Assembly (NCBI GenBank): GCA_010093605.1
Contig: MU004182.1
Coordinates: 2,589,195 to 2,653,194 of the forward strand
Length of the DNA stretch: 64,000 nt
Source: Lophium mytilinum
Lineage: Eukaryota; Ascomycota; Dothideomycetes; Mytilinidiales; Mytilinidiaceae
Direction: 5' to 3'
Positions 32,820 to 43,814 of the stretch are shown here, one piece after another. The notes beneath the pieces were generated by a model that was given only the letters and a program-made list of their open reading frames with translations, was not told where the DNA came from and made no database searches. The position numbers and the translations under genes were made by a program. How positions within the stretch are numbered: the first letter of the stretch is position 1; each line of letters starts with the position of its first letter.

Positions 32820-34286
32820 GCTGAGGGGAGAGACGGTGTGGTTGGAAGCTAGTGGTCGGGTGTTTGTGTATTCACTTGCAGGCTAGCAGTAGCAAGGAAG
32901 GAGAAGGGTGGCTTGTGAACAGGGAGGTAAAAGTGTAGTAAAGGAGGTGTTGTAGTCTGAAAGCTGTGAGTGGTAAAGAGTCTTTGTAACGTTCAGACTG
33001 TTAGCTGCTGCTGTTGAAGGAGTAAGTGGGAGTGGCTCAGAATTTATACTGGGTGCGCTCTGATGTGTTGCGCTCTGATGTGTTGCGCTCTGATGTGTTG
33101 CGCTCTGATTTCTGCTTCCAATGGTTCAGGTCACATGACCCCGCATCAGAGCGCACCCACAGTGGACACAGAACAGTATTCGAGCGACCCACACCCCTCA
33201 TGGCTACGAATGGTATCACCCGATACAGAGAGATACACAGTGCTAACCTGCCGTAAGGCTATCGGCTTCCAGCAACGCCTTAAGTGGGCAAGCGGCTTTG
33301 GGTCGCGCCTGTCATCGATTGGGTCCATCATGTACGTTACAGCAGTCGCAGGTACCGTTTTGCGTACAGAACCCACAATACATGACAGCAACTAAGGCTG
33401 TTCGCAGTCATAGTTACACTCGATCTGAAAGACTTGAGCGTAAAGACCATGGTTTTAGAAACAGAAAAGGGGTAGAAATGCAGTGTGTGGACACGAATGC
33501 CTCTTTGCCGGGCTTTAGTTGTCCCGGATAGTATCTTAGTATAATGAACAAGAGTGCATGGGATATGATAACGCGAAAAAATGTATCGGTCGCCAGCCAA
33601 GATTACAGCGTGGTATTTCTTATTTCTTTTGGAAACTGGAAGACGTGGGCACAGGAAATGAAGCCTTTTTCCGTCATGACGCTTGCCAAAGTGATCACAA
33701 CTGCTGCAGCATGTGGTCACTTTCTCAAGGGCATTTCAGAGCGTCAAGAACTGGCCATATATTCAACTCTACTTGCCATTTACTAAGGAGCTCGAGGCTA
33801 CCCGAACATCTGTATCGAGGGCGAGTTATCTTGCCCCAATGTCGCTGTTATAAGAGAAGCAATGGAGAATTGCTAGCAATAGGAGTACTTATTATAGTAT
33901 TCGAGCCTAATGCTACAAAGCACCATGATTTTGTTCCAATTTTGCGGGACACATGAAGTGCCAGGCTGGCTTCTCCGCCACGAAAACCGCCCCCCGCGAT
34001 CTGCTTGTTCTTCTGGTTTCGAGGGCTCTCCCAAAGTCTCTCGTGAGTTAGATATAATTCAACTGCAGTCTGGTTTGCTCTGAGAAAAGGCATGTAACAC
34101 CATGAAGGACGTCATGACGTTGAAACAGGAAGCAAACTAGTGGCTGAAAGGCGCACGGCCACAAGCGCCAGCAGTAAGCTCGCGACTCAACACCATAACC
34201 GGTCTACATACAACAAGTCACCGCCAAATCCAATGTGAAGTAACAATCTCCAACGAGCAGATCCTTCGCTCGGCCACCAAGTCACC
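32820..34286. other. Intergenic region with a tandem and inverted 15-bp repeat
   Basis: About 1.47 kb between the divergent protease and MFS genes. The stretch beyond 33160 holds only short frames without domains. It includes the repeats at 33051-33158. Confidence 0.45.
33051..33158. repeat. 15-bp tandem repeat flanked by an inverted copy
   Basis: GCGCTCTGATGTGTT is repeated head to tail from 33055 to 33109 (about 3.7 copies). GGGTGCGCTCTGATG at 33051-33065 recurs perfectly inverted as CATCAGAGCGCACCC at 33144-33158. It lies about 235 bp upstream of the protease start, so it may be a regulatory repeat or a small inverted-repeat element. Confidence 0.75.
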
Positions 34287-36144
34287 ATGTTGGGCTTTAC
34301 AGCCTCGCGCACCCAGATTGCGACCTACCTCTTCTGCATCGCGCTCTTCAGCATATCCTTCCTGGTCTTCCTCAATAGCTCCGTTTCCTTCGTCATCACC
34401 CAGCGCATAGGGCAACAAGACAAAGTCGGCGATGCGGTCGGCACTCTTGGTTTTGCGGATGAATTAGTCGCGTTGGTGGCATGCCCTATGTGGGGAGTAC
34501 TGAGCGACCGCGTAGGAGTCCGGACGGTGGCGGTAACGGGCTACGCGATTGTGGGCGTGAGCCTATGGGTGTTTGTGCAAGCAGGGAACGTCTATCCGCA
34601 ATTGCTGCTTGCGAGGATGTTCTTTAGCATCGGGGGCGCGGCGACGTGAGTACCACTTCGGTTTGGTCACATATCTACCGCATGAGATTGAACGCGTGCT
34701 AATGGTATACAGCGCGACGATGGTAACAGCTATCCTCCCTACTATGACACTCCACACGTCGTCATCTGATCCCCGATCTCCAGTGAGGGGTCGCAATGGC
34801 GCGTCACATACAATGGCCGCCTCTATATCCTCAGAGCTCACCATAACACCTGACCGCTTTCGCTCAGGCTCTCCCAATGCGGCTTCTCCTGTGAAGAGGT
34901 CTACGGCTGCATCAACCTCACAACTTGCAGGTCTTGTCGGCATGTTCACAGGACTAGGCGCATTGCTTGCGCTGGGCTTCTTTCTGCCTCTTCCTACGCG
35001 GTTCCAGAAATCCGGCGCTTCACCCTCCGCAGCAGTCGCTGATGCTTTCTACGTGGTCGGCGCAGTTGCCATTGCGATATCTGTCCTTTGTATATTCGGT
35101 CTGAGAAACCTTCCTGGGGAGGAAGAAAAAGGCTTCCGGAGGCTCCTAAGTCTCAAATCTCATAAACAAGCCGAGACGGCGAGCGCAGACCGCTCACACC
35201 TATCATACCCCCGTTTGCTCTGGAAGAGCATAATACTAGGATTCAAGAGCACGAATATAGGTCTCGGCTATCTGGGCGGCTTCGTTGCTCGGGCCTCATC
35301 AGTCGCGATATCGCTCTTCATACCACTTTTCACGAATGCGTATTTCCTACGCTCTGGCCTCTGCTCACCCGTGGACCCCACAGATCCGGCTGATATCAAA
35401 AACGCATGTCCACGCGCCTACATCCTCGCGGCTATACTGACCGGCACAAGCCAGTTGGTTGCCTTAATCTGCGCGCCCTTGTTCGGATACCTAGCTGGGA
35501 GATACCCGCGGTTCAACATTCCATTAATGGTTGCAGCAGCTGCAGGAATAGTAGGCTACGTATGGTTCGGTACGCTGCAAAGCCCAGACCCGAAAACGCA
35601 AGAAGGCTCTGGCGCTGTATTCCTCATCGTCGCACTTCTCGGTATCAGCCAAATCGGAAGCATTGTCTGCTCGCTCGCGCTCCTCGCACGCGGCATTCAG
35701 AACGATGGAAACGATGCTGGTAACAACAGCGGGAATGGCTTTGCTAACCTTGGCTCTGATCGTGCCACGTATCCTGAATCCGCAGTTCAGCCACGGTCAC
35801 TCTCTGCTGGCGCCACTCCTCTACCTAGTCCATCAATTGCGGATTCGCACGAAGAGGAGCCACTGCTCCCTGGTCATACGCCTAGCCACCTCCGCTTTCC
35901 AGTTTCGGCTTCGGACTCGAAGTCACATGCCTATCTCAAAGGGTCAATAGCTGGTACGTATAGTCTAGCTGGCGGTGCAGGAATCCTGCTCCTGACGAAA
36001 GCCGGTGGCGCCCTCTTCGATAGCGCGGGTCCTGGTAGCCCTTTCTTTATGATGGCCGGGTTTAATGCATTGCTACTCATCGTAGGAACGGCGGTGGGAC
36101 TTCGAGATGCTATCCGGGGTGGCTGGCGATCACAGCGGTCATGA
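34287..36144 (+). CDS. Major facilitator superfamily transporter
   Basis: Two exons (34287-34645, 34713-36144; 67-bp intron) give 596 residues. The MFS loop motif is seen as GVLSDRVGVRTVAVTG between helices 2 and 3, and about twelve hydrophobic segments follow, with a long Ser/Pro-rich insertion near residues 145-190 and another polar loop near residues 480-520 (SATPLPSPSIADSHEEEPLL). Arrangement is reminiscent of the yeast YCR023C-type vacuolar MFS proteins, which is tentative. Substrate unknown. The ATG context CACCATGT is good. Confidence 0.82.
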
Positions 36145-36483
36145 TATAGAACCGAGCGCTTTTCAAGGTCACGGTGATTCAGCGATGTACGATGCGACGA
36201 AACAAAATCTCTTTTTCTTGGTAACGGGGGCGTCCTTACATGTTCCGGGGATCTAAGATGGCGTAGCTATGTTTTAAATACACACGATACCTGGGGTCAT
36301 TGAATTATTGCGGCGCCTTCTGGATTCTTTTACTCATCAACCAAACCGTACCACGGTACGATTTTGACCTCGATCCACCTCGAATCAGAGCATAAGTATA
36401 TCTGTCTATAGAAGACCATCTCCCACAGTCAACTTACTCAAACACTTGCTTTTCGATTCTCGCAGTCAAAAGTCTCTGCTACT
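36145..36483. other. Promoter of the secreted repeat protein
   Basis: 339 bp, with TATA-like ATAAGTATATC near 36391, about 90 bp before the start. No gene seen. Confidence 0.4.
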
Positions 36484-37830
36484 ATGCGTTACTCCTTTGT
36501 CGCGGCAGGCATCTGCCTTCCCATCCTCGCCCTGGGAACACCTATCCACTACCCCAAGATCTCTTCGCTGGACCACCACATCCACCCGCTCACACGCAAC
36601 CACACGCCCGTCTCATCCAGTTTTGAGTTTGGCGCAGTCATCGAGCACTTAGCTACTAATTACTCAAAAGTTGTGTCAAACCCCACGCCACGTGGACACG
36701 GACCTCTGAAGAAGGAGATCGTCAACGACGGCCCCGTTCCTAAGTCCAATGCAACTAATGTCAATGCTGCGTCTTGCGATCATGGCGGCGCTATCAACGC
36801 CGGCTGCCCTGGCCATGAGAATGAGGATGGCAAGGTCGTCGCAGACGAGATCAAACCCCGCGGCGAGTATGACATGATCCCGAATTTCACTTCGAAGGCC
36901 TTTGCGAGGCTACTGGCTCATTGCTCTACTCGGGAGTCCTCTCCTAAGACTCCAGGATGTCCCCGCTACATGTACGACGACGGCCACGTTGCTGCGCACG
37001 GTGAGGGGGACGTCGAGGCTATCGTCCCGCACAAAGTCGACACCACGGAGCCCATCGTGCCGCACCATATCCCCACTATTGATCCCATTGTTCCACATGA
37101 GCTTAACACCACGGAGCCCATCGTGCCGCACCACCTCCCCACCATTGATCATCGCATTAACCCGCATGAGCTCAACACCACGGAGGAGCCTCCGAGTCGT
37201 ACGCCCGTCGACGTTACTAAGAGCTCCATGCCTGGCATATCTGGCCGGGTTTTACCTTCCGATGAACACACATGGGCGAAAATGCGACACGCTAAACGTG
37301 TCAAACACGTAAAAGCAGTGGCGGCAATGAAAAACATGACTTCGTCCGAGTGGTTGTATCTGTACTACTCCATCGGACAGCACAAGCCGGCCCAGAACCT
37401 GAGCGCCCACCTGTGGGACGATGTGAAGGAGATCATGGGCCCAATGACCGAAGCTGTGGCTACAAAACTCATACTCGAAAACCGCCCAGCTAGCGTTGAC
37501 AAGCCCTCTGATGGTCCCATATCCCACACCACCAAGGATCCCGCTTCCCGCAATCTCACCGCTCGGGGTGTCGCACCCGCTGCTGAACCGGAGACCAAGG
37601 ACACGGAGCAGCCGTTCATGGAGGAGGGAGATTCGACCATGCAGAAGATGCACGACTACACCTGGAAAGCTTGCAATCACCCTGGCGTTGTCAACAGCCA
37701 CTGCGCCGAGTACCCCATTCCGCCGTCGACGGGCGAAAAACCTCCAGCCAATAGCACTGCGCCCGGCATCGCTCCTACGAAAGCAGATCAGAAGCCCGTC
37801 GGGTACCCTTCACCTGAGCCAAAGAAATAA
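36484..37830 (+). CDS. Secreted repeat protein of unknown function
   Basis: Single exon, 448 residues. A signal peptide is clear (MRYSFVAAGICLPILALGTP). No family is recognised. Three related cysteine-pair modules occur: CDHGGAINAGCPGH near residue 99, CSTRESSPKTPGCPRY near 148, and CNHPGVVNSHCAEY near 399; the first and third are close. Between them lies a proline-rich tandem repeat based on TTEPIVPHHxPTID / PIVPHELN (about residues 185-235). N-glycosylation sequons are frequent (NHT, NYS, NLT, NST). It is probably an extracellular or wall protein; an effector role is possible but unsupported. Confidence 0.75.
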   Translation: MRYSFVAAGICLPILALGTPIHYPKISSLDHHIHPLTRNHTPVSSSFEFGAVIEHLATNYSKVVSNPTPRGHGPLKKEIVNDGPVPKSNATNVNAASCDHGGAINAGCPGHENEDGKVVADEIKPRGEYDMIPNFTSKAFARLLAHCSTRESSPKTPGCPRYMYDDGHVAAHGEGDVEAIVPHKVDTTEPIVPHHIPTIDPIVPHELNTTEPIVPHHLPTIDHRINPHELNTTEEPPSRTPVDVTKSSMPGISGRVLPSDEHTWAKMRHAKRVKHVKAVAAMKNMTSSEWLYLYYSIGQHKPAQNLSAHLWDDVKEIMGPMTEAVATKLILENRPASVDKPSDGPISHTTKDPASRNLTARGVAPAAEPETKDTEQPFMEEGDSTMQKMHDYTWKACNHPGVVNSHCAEYPIPPSTGEKPPANSTAPGIAPTKADQKPVGYPSPEPKK

Positions 37831-38175
37831 GAACGGATTGCATTCTGTCTGATGTTTGGTTACGGTTGTGGCAAGTTGAGAGGGCCGGGCCATGTTTAAC
37901 ATCCTCTTTTGCGTTGAGGTGTAAGCGCCAACGGAGTCATTCAGGAAACAAGGGAGAGAATCAATTGAGAGGGGATCAAATTGGTTATTATGAGGCCTTC
38001 ATTCTGGTATATACGGAGTAAAGGCGCACAAAATTGGGAACTTTTTCACTTTTCGGTCGTAGTTGTTGGGGCATGGGTCGCACTCTGTTTGGTGGTAGTA
38101 TGCTCGAGGCGCTCGGAGTCGGCATGCGCCGCAGCGACTAGATTGTGGCCCTCGCTAGGATATGTTGTTAGCTAA
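37831..38175. other. Tail-to-tail intergenic stretch
   Basis: 345 bp between convergent genes; no feature seen. Confidence 0.4.
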
Positions 38176-40394
38176 TTATTTCAATGGTGCTTTAAAGTTG
38201 TGCAAGACTTGCCGAAGGTATAGATCTGGGAGGAAGATTGCCATGCCCAGAATCAAGACTGACACGCCGAGGGCGACGTAGCTGATGTATCGTAGGACGT
38301 CGGAGTACTAACTCATCGCGTTAGTAGCTGTCTCCACAGTCTTTAAGCTCTCGAACTGAGGGAGAAGACGATACTTTAAAGAGCATCCAGAAACGTTAGT
38401 GAAAAAATAGATACTCACAGCCAAGCCAACCGCAACTCTCTCCACACTCCCCTCCGGCGGAATCCCATCCGTAATCGAGTTAAAAACAGCATCGATAACC
38501 GACTGACTCGCCCCACCCCCAAGCCTAGCCTTCAACCGATCCTTGAACGTCCCCGTATATATCCCGCCCGCAATCGCGGACCCAATGGAGCTACCTACGA
38601 ACTGGAACAGCAGCATCACCGCCGTCACCTGCGCCATCTCGGCATGCGGCACGACAATCTGCGCACCGACGATGATGACGATCACGATAAGACCGTCTCC
38701 GATGCCTTGAACTGACTGCACCACGAAGAGCTCGGCGATGGAGTTAGAGGCACCGCGCCAGCGAACCATGAGGCCGTATCCGATGAAACGGATGCATGCG
38801 CCCGCGACGACGAACCATTTGTATCGGCGGAACTTGCCAATTACGAGGCCTATGATCATGGCAACGAAGAATTGCCACACGCCGTTGGTGTACTGAAGAA
38901 AAGTCGCATCGCGTGGTCCGAAGTTGTGCACGATGGTGGACCAGGCGTACAGGTACGTGTGCGTGGCTGAGAAGGCCATGGTGTCGAACGCCCCGATAAG
39001 GCCGCACATGATGATGGTGCTGTTCTTGAAGTAGTGTGGGGGCAGGATTGGGTGTTTAGCGACGTATTTCTCATATGGGACCAGAGCGATGAGCGTGACG
39101 ACTCCAAGGGCGATCAAGACGTCGATGTAAGGGGTAGACCAGCGATTCGTAGTCGTCGCCGCTAGCGTAAAGGGCAGAAGAAACATGGCCAGGCCCGCGC
39201 AGAGCAGAAAGGACCCTCCGAGATCGATTAGGGAGCAGAAGTTGACCACGGACATCTTGCGGGTGAGAATGATGTGGCTTTTCTTCGCTTTACGCTGGAA
39301 GTAGAGGAGGGGGATGATGATGAAGCAGGCGCAAAAGGGCATCAGTATGGCGAACATGCCGATTCCCCATCGCCATCCTATTCCCTGTGGAGTGTTAGAA
39401 CAGTTTGGTCGGTTTTTGGATACAGAAGGGGGAAGAAAGGTCGGTCCCACACCCCAATAACTGCTTCCGTGATGAAAGCAGAGACCCAAGGAATAATCAA
39501 GAATGGAAAAAAGAGGAAACTGAGCGCAAAAGTTCTCCATTTCATCGATGTTATATCAGAAATGATGATGCTTGAACGAAGTTAGCATTAGTTGGCCAAT
39601 ACAGGAAAGAGGAAAGACGTACTCGTTCAAAAGGTTAGTCCCAGTCTGGCCAATGGTATAGAAGACCTGACCGCCCGCATACATCCCAAAAGACTTGCTG
39701 GAGGCACTGAGGATGTAACCGAGGACATAGAACGAAACAGTGAGGCAGTACGCCTCTCCGCGGCCAACGACATCGGAGAACTTGGCGACTGGCGGCTTCG
39801 CCACGGCGAACAGGATGGTGCACGCCGTGCCGACTGTCGAGATGGCCGAGACTTTGTTGTAGCTAGAAGCGGCGTAGTTGTTGTAGTTATATATGGTCGC
39901 GTTGTCCAGCTCACTGCCCCCGCATCAGCATCCTTCAACCCAGCTCAACAGCAAGACTTACTATATAATCATCATCATAGCAAGCCTACTCCAGTCAGCA
40001 AAGCTTGCACGCTATAAGAGTGTAGTCCCAGATCAACCTACCCAGCCCAAATAATCTTCTTCCCATGCTTCCCCCAAACCTTCATCAGCGCCTCCGCCCT
40101 CACCACACCCCCCGCCGTATCCTCTTCCTGCACAATCAGCCCCTCCCCCTTCACCGGACCATCCTCAAGCTCATGCTGCTCGTCCGTTCCCTCGATGTAG
40201 TCATCCACAGCCGGCGCACGCTGGAACGCGTTCTTCAGAACACCAGAAATGCCCATATCGATGTCGTCGACTTGCTCGAGTTCGATATCGTCGCTACCCA
40301 CAGGCGTATACTCGTATTCAGCTCTCCGTCCGTCTTCGACTCTGGCGGATGAGGAGCTCTTAAAGAGTCGTTGCATCTCACTCACGGCGCCCAT
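38176..40394 (-). CDS. Siderophore-iron MFS transporter (ARN/Sit1/MirB type)
   Basis: Six coding exons (40394-40042, 39985-39962, 39913-39623, 39570-39453, 39384-38419, 38307-38176) give 627 residues. Exon 2 is a 24-bp micro-exon; introns are 56, 48, 52, 68 and 111 bp. A long acidic N-terminus precedes about fourteen helices. NATIYNYNNYAASSY and AKFSDVVGRGEAY are hallmarks of fungal siderophore transporters, as is the C-terminal YSDVLRYISYVALG. It should import ferric siderophores at the plasma membrane. Intron 5 has two possible acceptors: 38373/38374 leads to a stop after 22 residues, 38307/38308 restores the conserved last helix and was chosen. A perfect SreA-type site lies 248 bp upstream. 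Confidence 0.87.
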
Positions 40395-41015
40395 GACTCT
40401 CACTCGGAATTGATCTTATCGCGCATGGTTACAGCCGCGATTGGGCACTCGGTATCGCAGAGGTTACACATGGCCGCGTCTGCCGTCCGGCACACCGTTG
40501 AAGCTAGTCGGCGCAGGGATCGTCGTCGACATCACCACCGCACCAATAGCGCTTCATTGGCTCGCGATAAAGGTGTGAGATGCAGGGGACCGCATCCAGC
40601 ACCAGCGCGCTTCGGGAAAGTAATGCTCGCCATGCTTGTTCTTATCAGATCATGGAGAGCAAGGCTGGAGATAGCTACGAAAGTGCCGTCTTGGGGGACG
40701 GTTGCAAGGGGAGGAATCTGGGGTAGTTGTGCTTCTAGGCGTGAGGTTGTATCTACGCTATCCCGGTCTCTCCACACTAGGACGAGTCTCCGTTCTAGGT
40801 TAGGATTGGCGATACCCCACTTTTGAGCCTCAAGCTGTTGTACTTCTCTTTGGATGTACTTGTTATTGTGTAGTATTGTATATAAATGCACGACGAAAAA
40901 TAAATATTCGTGCTTGCTTGTCAATGCTGACGGATTAGTACGACTTCTCAAGCAGACTAGTGCAAGTTCGAGGAGCAATGAAGTAGATTAAGAGGCGCGG
41001 CTGGTATATGTACAA
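40395..41015. other. Promoter region of the siderophore transporter
   Basis: About 620 bp between the transporter start and the end of the sorting nexin. Open frames exist on both strands (40371-40826 plus, 40532-40978 minus) but neither has a domain or plausible composition; read as promoter with the GATA sites listed separately. Confidence 0.45.
40642..40650 (-). promoter_or_regulatory. SreA-type GATA site upstream of the siderophore transporter
   Basis: Read on the minus strand this is ATCTGATAA, an exact match to the consensus ATCWGATAA reported for fungal iron-dependent GATA repressors of the SreA/Urbs1 group. It lies 248 bp before the transporter start on the same strand. Two further GATAA cores lie at 40416-40420 (minus) and 40566-40570 (plus). 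Confidence 0.6.
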
Positions 41016-43079
41016 CTAGTCGTCCAAGTCTCGTGTCGAGTCCCCCGTCGCAAGAGTATCAGTGTCCGTCCCCTGGCTCGGCGGCCTGTCGTTCTCATCC
41101 GCCTTGGAGTCTGATGGTAGTGGCGCGGCCTGGACGCCCGCCGGAGGGTGAGCGTATCCGAAGCCCTCACTATCTTCAGCATCCAGCTGCATCAGGTATG
41201 TTTCCCATATCTCGATCAGCTATCATGAGTCAGTATCAAGGTGAGATTGAATGGTGACGAGGAAAGAAGATAACCGAGGCAAGAGGATTGACTCGTAACG
41301 TACCTCCTTCTGCGCTTCTACCGCGCTCTCTAGATATGTTTCCACGCCAGACTTGAAATCCTCGACTTTCTCCCTTTCAAACCTGTCTAACTCTGCTCGC
41401 ATTAATCGGCCCATGTCTTCGAACAGCAACCTCGCTTGGTGAACACGGCGTTCAGCATCCGCCACATCTGCGCTAAGTTGATTTAGTCGGTCTTGCTGTG
41501 ATCTGCCTTGCCTGAGAAGCTTGTCCTGGTTCGTCTTGCGTTTCTGTAACTCCGATTCCGCGTTGTGCCATGTGTGGTACGCTTTCTGTCGCTGCTGGAA
41601 TGCTGTCTTGACTGACCCAATGAGACGAATGTATTCGTCAATAACAATGCCTAGCGTCAAAACATCTTGCTGAGCTTGGCGTTCATACAGTTCGCGAATG
41701 CGAATTTGTATGTCCGACAGGCCATCAAGCGGCCCTGAAAGAGATGGCGAGAGCTCGACAGCCGCAAGAGAATGCAGTGATGCCGAGAAATCTCCACATG
41801 CCTCGGCGAGTCCTTTTCGTTGTGCGACTACAGTGTCTGTGGCTTTAAGGAGGGCCTTGAGCTGGTTCTCGAGAGCATCTAGGTAAACCTTTCGGTCGTG
41901 GAACCACTGGCACCGCATTAGCAATGAGGAGCTTACGAGAGACAGAAAAACTATACATCATCGTGCTCGATAAACTTTCCACCCCCACCAACTGATATTC
42001 CAATGGAGCCAAACATGCCCTTGCTCTCGCCCAGACCTGGGTCTTTGCGCTCCTTGTTCTTGACATCGACGTTGAAGGCGTCGCTTTCTAAGAAGAGCTT
42101 CAAGTCCCCATCATGCTGCAGTATGGGATGCGCCGTGGTTTTGTTCAGCATACGTTCTAGGGCAGATCTTCTCGACTCGACGAAGTCTGGATCGAACCTT
42201 CCTACTGCCTGCTTCTCTGGCGGCGGCGGAATGATGACGCCGGGGTTGTTATTATGGAGTTGGTTATATAGCCAGAGGAAGTCACGGAAGCGGCGCGACA
42301 CGGTGAACTCGGGATTGCGGTAGCCTTTCGAGGTAGTCTAGATTCAATGCTTTAGCAGACAGTCACAGAAGGAGTCAGGAGTCATACCTTTGTCGTGACA
42401 GTGTATTCCGTGTGCGAACTGGTGAGATCTCCCACCTTGTGGGGATCTCCCACCGTGATGTGGAAGGACGGCTTCGCTGCCTGCTCTATGCTGACGCTGG
42501 GCTGTACCTGCCGCTGAGGTGCGCTGTTGTTTGCTGGCTGCACCGGAGGCGGTATCCGCGGCCCTGTCGTAACGTTCTCCTCGTCGTCATCGTCGAGATT
42601 GACCGAGTCCATCATGCTCCGGACAGACGTTGTCGAAGACGTTGTCGGTTGCCTACGTGCAGATGCAATCTCCTTTTGCGGAGGCGCCGGGGGTTCATCA
42701 GCCTGTGAGGGCGGTGTTGGCGCTCCCAATGGCCCAAGAGGGTCATCTACAGCTTCGAGTCGAGTGGGTTGGGTGCCATACTGACGCCTGCGTCCACGAC
42801 CAGCGGGGGATCTCTGAGTAGCAGAGACATTGGGAACGGAGGCGGCGGTACTCTTGGGGGGTTCGAGGGGTTCTAGAGGGAAATTAGGAAACGCACTGCT
42901 AGCTGGAGGTTGTAGGCATACCTGAAGGCTTGGGGTGATCGTCATTCGACTTGGATAGGTTGTTGCTCGAGTTTGATCGCGACGGCACATCTGAAGCTTG
43001 TCAGCAATCTGATTAAAAGAAATGGAGTCAGGCGGCACGAACCTCCCCACGGAGAACTGCCTTCGTCGCCCAGATCCAT
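41016..43079 (-). CDS. VPS5: Sorting nexin Vps5 (retromer SNX-BAR)
   Basis: Six exons (43079-43043, 42990-42922, 42872-42388, 42337-41957, 41906-41304, 41219-41016) give 592 residues; introns 48-84 bp. A disordered Ser/Pro-rich N-terminus leads into a PX domain (about 180-300) with RRFRDFLWLYNQL and IIPPPPEKQAVGRF, the PI3P-binding face, then a BAR coiled-coil domain (about 330-530). This is the Vps5/SNX1 layout; with Vps17 and the cargo trimer it forms retromer, returning receptors from endosome to Golgi. The start at 43079 (AAAATGG) was preferred over an in-frame ATG at 43130 in weak context. The C-terminal tail is acidic and unstructured. Confidence 0.87.
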
Positions 43080-43814
43080 TTTGGTGGGCGTGCTGAGGTC
43101 TGGTGTTGGTGCGCCGGCTGCGAATGGCATCGACTTGCAGGTGGAATCGAGCGTCGGGAAGGGTCACGTGATGTATTAGGCGGCACCACTGCCGGCGCGA
43201 ATGAAGAGCCTCGAGAGCTCCCTGTCGGTCCCTGGACTTTAGCATCAGGCTAATGCTCGAGGACAGGCCTAGATTGCTGCTGATTGCTTCCAGAAATACT
43301 ACAGCCTTGCTAATTGCACTCGAAAACACACCATTATCGTCTTCGCCCATATGCACATTTAAGCAATGGCCTGCGGGGTAGGTGTTTTTATCATGTGCCA
43401 CAGCCTTCTCTGTTGCCTCGCCCTTGGAGGTGAGGGTGAGGCCGGCCACTATTCTGGACCTACTTAAACGCCATCCTCCCCAGATGTCTCCCTTTCCGTC
43501 CGGTATGTAGCTGCTTTTGCTGTCTGATTTCGCACGGCTGTACTCTACCTACGTCTCCAATTGCGGAAGATGCTGCGCCATTGAGTCCCGAGCCATCAGC
43601 ACCCTTCAGGCGTCCTGCGCCCCTCCCGCACTCCAGCCTACCTCTTCGCGCACCCATCTGTGCTGCTCCAATTATCTGGAATCTAGGGGCTCTTTTCCTT
43701 GCAAGCACCCTTGAGGTGGTGGTGATTTTTCACCAATCTGTGTCTGACGCCTTTCACCACCATCAGGACATCCGGACATCACGACCGTCACACCACCCAC
43801 AGCCTTTGGACAAG
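43080..43814. promoter_or_regulatory. Divergent promoter, Vps5 / Pro-Gln-rich protein
   Basis: About 735 bp. The open frame of the plus-strand gene reaches back to 43581 but only from a TTG; no ATG-initiated conserved part precedes 43815. Confidence 0.45.

Noticed and set aside
38308-38373. Last exon of the siderophore transporter ending in TNAMS
   Set aside because: It lacks the conserved final helix, which is restored by the downstream acceptor; kept only as a possible alternative form.
40371-40978. Opposed open frames in the siderophore transporter promoter
   Set aside because: No homology-like features; region carries GATA sites and lies immediately upstream of a well-defined gene.
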